NCBI RefSeq assembly: GCF_015751905.1
Contig: NZ_JADOUF010000001.1
Location: forward strand, 1,612,001-1,676,000
Origin: Longispora fulva
GTDB taxonomy: Bacteria > Actinomycetota > Actinomycetes > Mycobacteriales > Micromonosporaceae
Direction of reading: 5' to 3'
Length of the DNA stretch: 64,000 nt
Shown here: piece by piece, positions 63,486 to 64,000 of the stretch
How positions within the stretch are numbered: position 1 is the stretch's first letter
Layout of the letters: each line of letters starts with the position of its first letter
The notes under the pieces: generated by a model
What the model was told of the DNA's origin: nothing
The model's database searches: none
What the model saw: the letters and a program-made list of their open reading frames with translations, nothing else
Program-made: the position numbers and the translations under genes

Positions 63486-64000
63486 CCGATCTCGTCCGTA
63501 CCGCCGAACGGCTGGCCCGGGGTTTCGCGCCCCGGGCGGCCCAGCACGACGCGTCCGGGGTGTTCCCTGCCGCGGACTTCGCCGACCTGCGCGCCGCCGG
63601 CCTGCTCGGCCTCATGGTGCCGGCCCGGCTGGGCGGCCTGGGCGCCGGCTTCGCCGAGTACGCGGCGGTGGCCACCGAACTGGCCAGGGGCAACGGGGCG
63701 ACGGCCCTGGTGTTCAACATGCACGCCTCGGTGACCGGCGCGCTCGCGCACACCCCGGACGCCCTGGTCCGGGCCCTGGGCGCTCCGGACTCCTACTTCG
63801 AGGCCCGCGACCGGATCCTCACGGGCGCGGCGACCGGCTCGCTGTACGCGGTGGCGATGAGCGAACGTGGCGCCGGCTCGCGGCTGTCGAAGCTGACCAC
63901 GTCGTACACGAGAGTGGACGGGGGTTTCCGGATCACCGGGTCGAAGACCTTCGTCTCCGGGGCCGGGCACGCCGACGCCTATCTCGTGGCCGCCCGCGAC
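63482..64000 (+). CDS. acyl-CoA dehydrogenase, 5' part
   Basis: 173 codons visible; the frame runs off the window. GTG 63482 overlaps the methyltransferase stop. LRAAGLLGLMVPARLGGLG and FAEYAAVATELARGNGATAL are typical of the N-terminal helical domain of acyl-CoA dehydrogenases, and AVAMSERGAGSRLS, then GFRITGSKTFVSGAG, of the central beta domain contacting FAD. The catalytic Glu region lies beyond the edge. Reaction: oxidation of an acyl-CoA or related thioester; substrate unknown. Confidence 0.87.
   Translation, partial: MTDLVRTAERLARGFAPRAAQHDASGVFPAADFADLRAAGLLGLMVPARLGGLGAGFAEYAAVATELARGNGATALVFNMHASVTGALAHTPDALVRALGAPDSYFEARDRILTGAATGSLYAVAMSERGAGSRLSKLTTSYTRVDGGFRITGSKTFVSGAGHADAYLVAARD

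Noticed and set aside
1-64000. CRISPR arrays, rRNA, tRNA, riboswitches or complete insertion sequences
   Set aside because: No regularly spaced repeats, cloverleaf-like tRNA sequences, rRNA segments or transposase motifs were noticed on reading the window. This was by eye, so weak RNA structures could be missed.

Overview
The window is very GC-rich chromosomal DNA with short, often 4-base-overlapping genes, GTG starts, MbtH/NRPS siderophore genes, polyprenol-phosphomannose-dependent mannosyltransferases and a glnX-glnH-pknG operon. Together these point to a high-GC actinobacterium, plausibly a Micromonosporaceae-like genus. The genus call is inference only; there are no rRNA or tRNA genes to anchor it.

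Layout. 1-3.3 kb: the tail of an ARMT1/DUF89-like gene, a lipoprotein, then a visibly lower-GC patch with a broken Hint/polymorphic-toxin 3' end, a HEAT-repeat protein placed like an immunity gene, and a GNAT acetyltransferase scrap. 3.3-13.7 kb: housekeeping and envelope genes: a TM2 protein, an ATP-grasp enzyme that seems to use an ATC start codon, two membrane mannosyltransferases, two GT4 glycosyltransferases, a TIGR03086-type protein, a small membrane protein, a Sua5/YrdC enzyme and a polytopic membrane protein.

13.7-40.6 kb: a complete-looking hydroxamate siderophore locus. One divergent promoter region with an IdeR/DmdR-like iron box separates a FecCD-type importer (two permeases plus ATPase) from a two-gene fused ABC transporter whose nucleotide sites are complementarily degenerate. 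A convergent terminator then separates these from a long minus-strand operon: ornithine N5-hydroxylase, siderophore-binding lipoprotein, a 5466-residue four-module NRPS, and MbtH. A formyltransferase is divergent from the hydroxylase, with three iron-box-like sites between them. Module logic (C*-A-T-E, C-A-T-E, C-A-T, C-A-T, C*) and A-domain codes suggest a tetrapeptide of the type formyl-hydroxyornithine / X / hydroxyornithine / formyl-hydroxyornithine, close to foroxymithine, erythrochelin or coelichelin. Three of the five condensation-type domains have altered catalytic motifs, and no thioesterase is present.

40.6-48.8 kb: a TetR-controlled redox pair (NmrA-like, MDR-like) with a double operator, an ATP-grasp/glutathionylspermidine-synthase-like protein, a decayed oligopeptide ABC ATPase, a tandemly duplicated sensor kinase whose second half has lost its catalytic residues, a YbaK deacylase, and an F420-type nitroreductase gene broken by a 13-bp tandem duplication.

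48.8-57.7 kb: a tightly coupled signalling operon, glnX-glnH-coiled-coil protein-pknG-PP2C-vWA-FHA, in which PknG, the phosphatase and the FHA protein all carry Cys4 zinc-ribbon-like motifs. 57.9-64 kb: a YkgJ-like/pentapeptide-repeat fusion, a cytochrome P450, a glyoxalase-fold protein, a saccharopine-dehydrogenase-like reductase, a UbiA prenyltransferase, a methyltransferase and the start of an acyl-CoA dehydrogenase cut by the window edge.

Siderophore genes plausibly work as one iron-starvation regulon: hydroxylate and formylate ornithine, assemble the peptide, export or process it via the fused ABC pair, and re-import the ferric complex through the binding protein and FecCD transporter.
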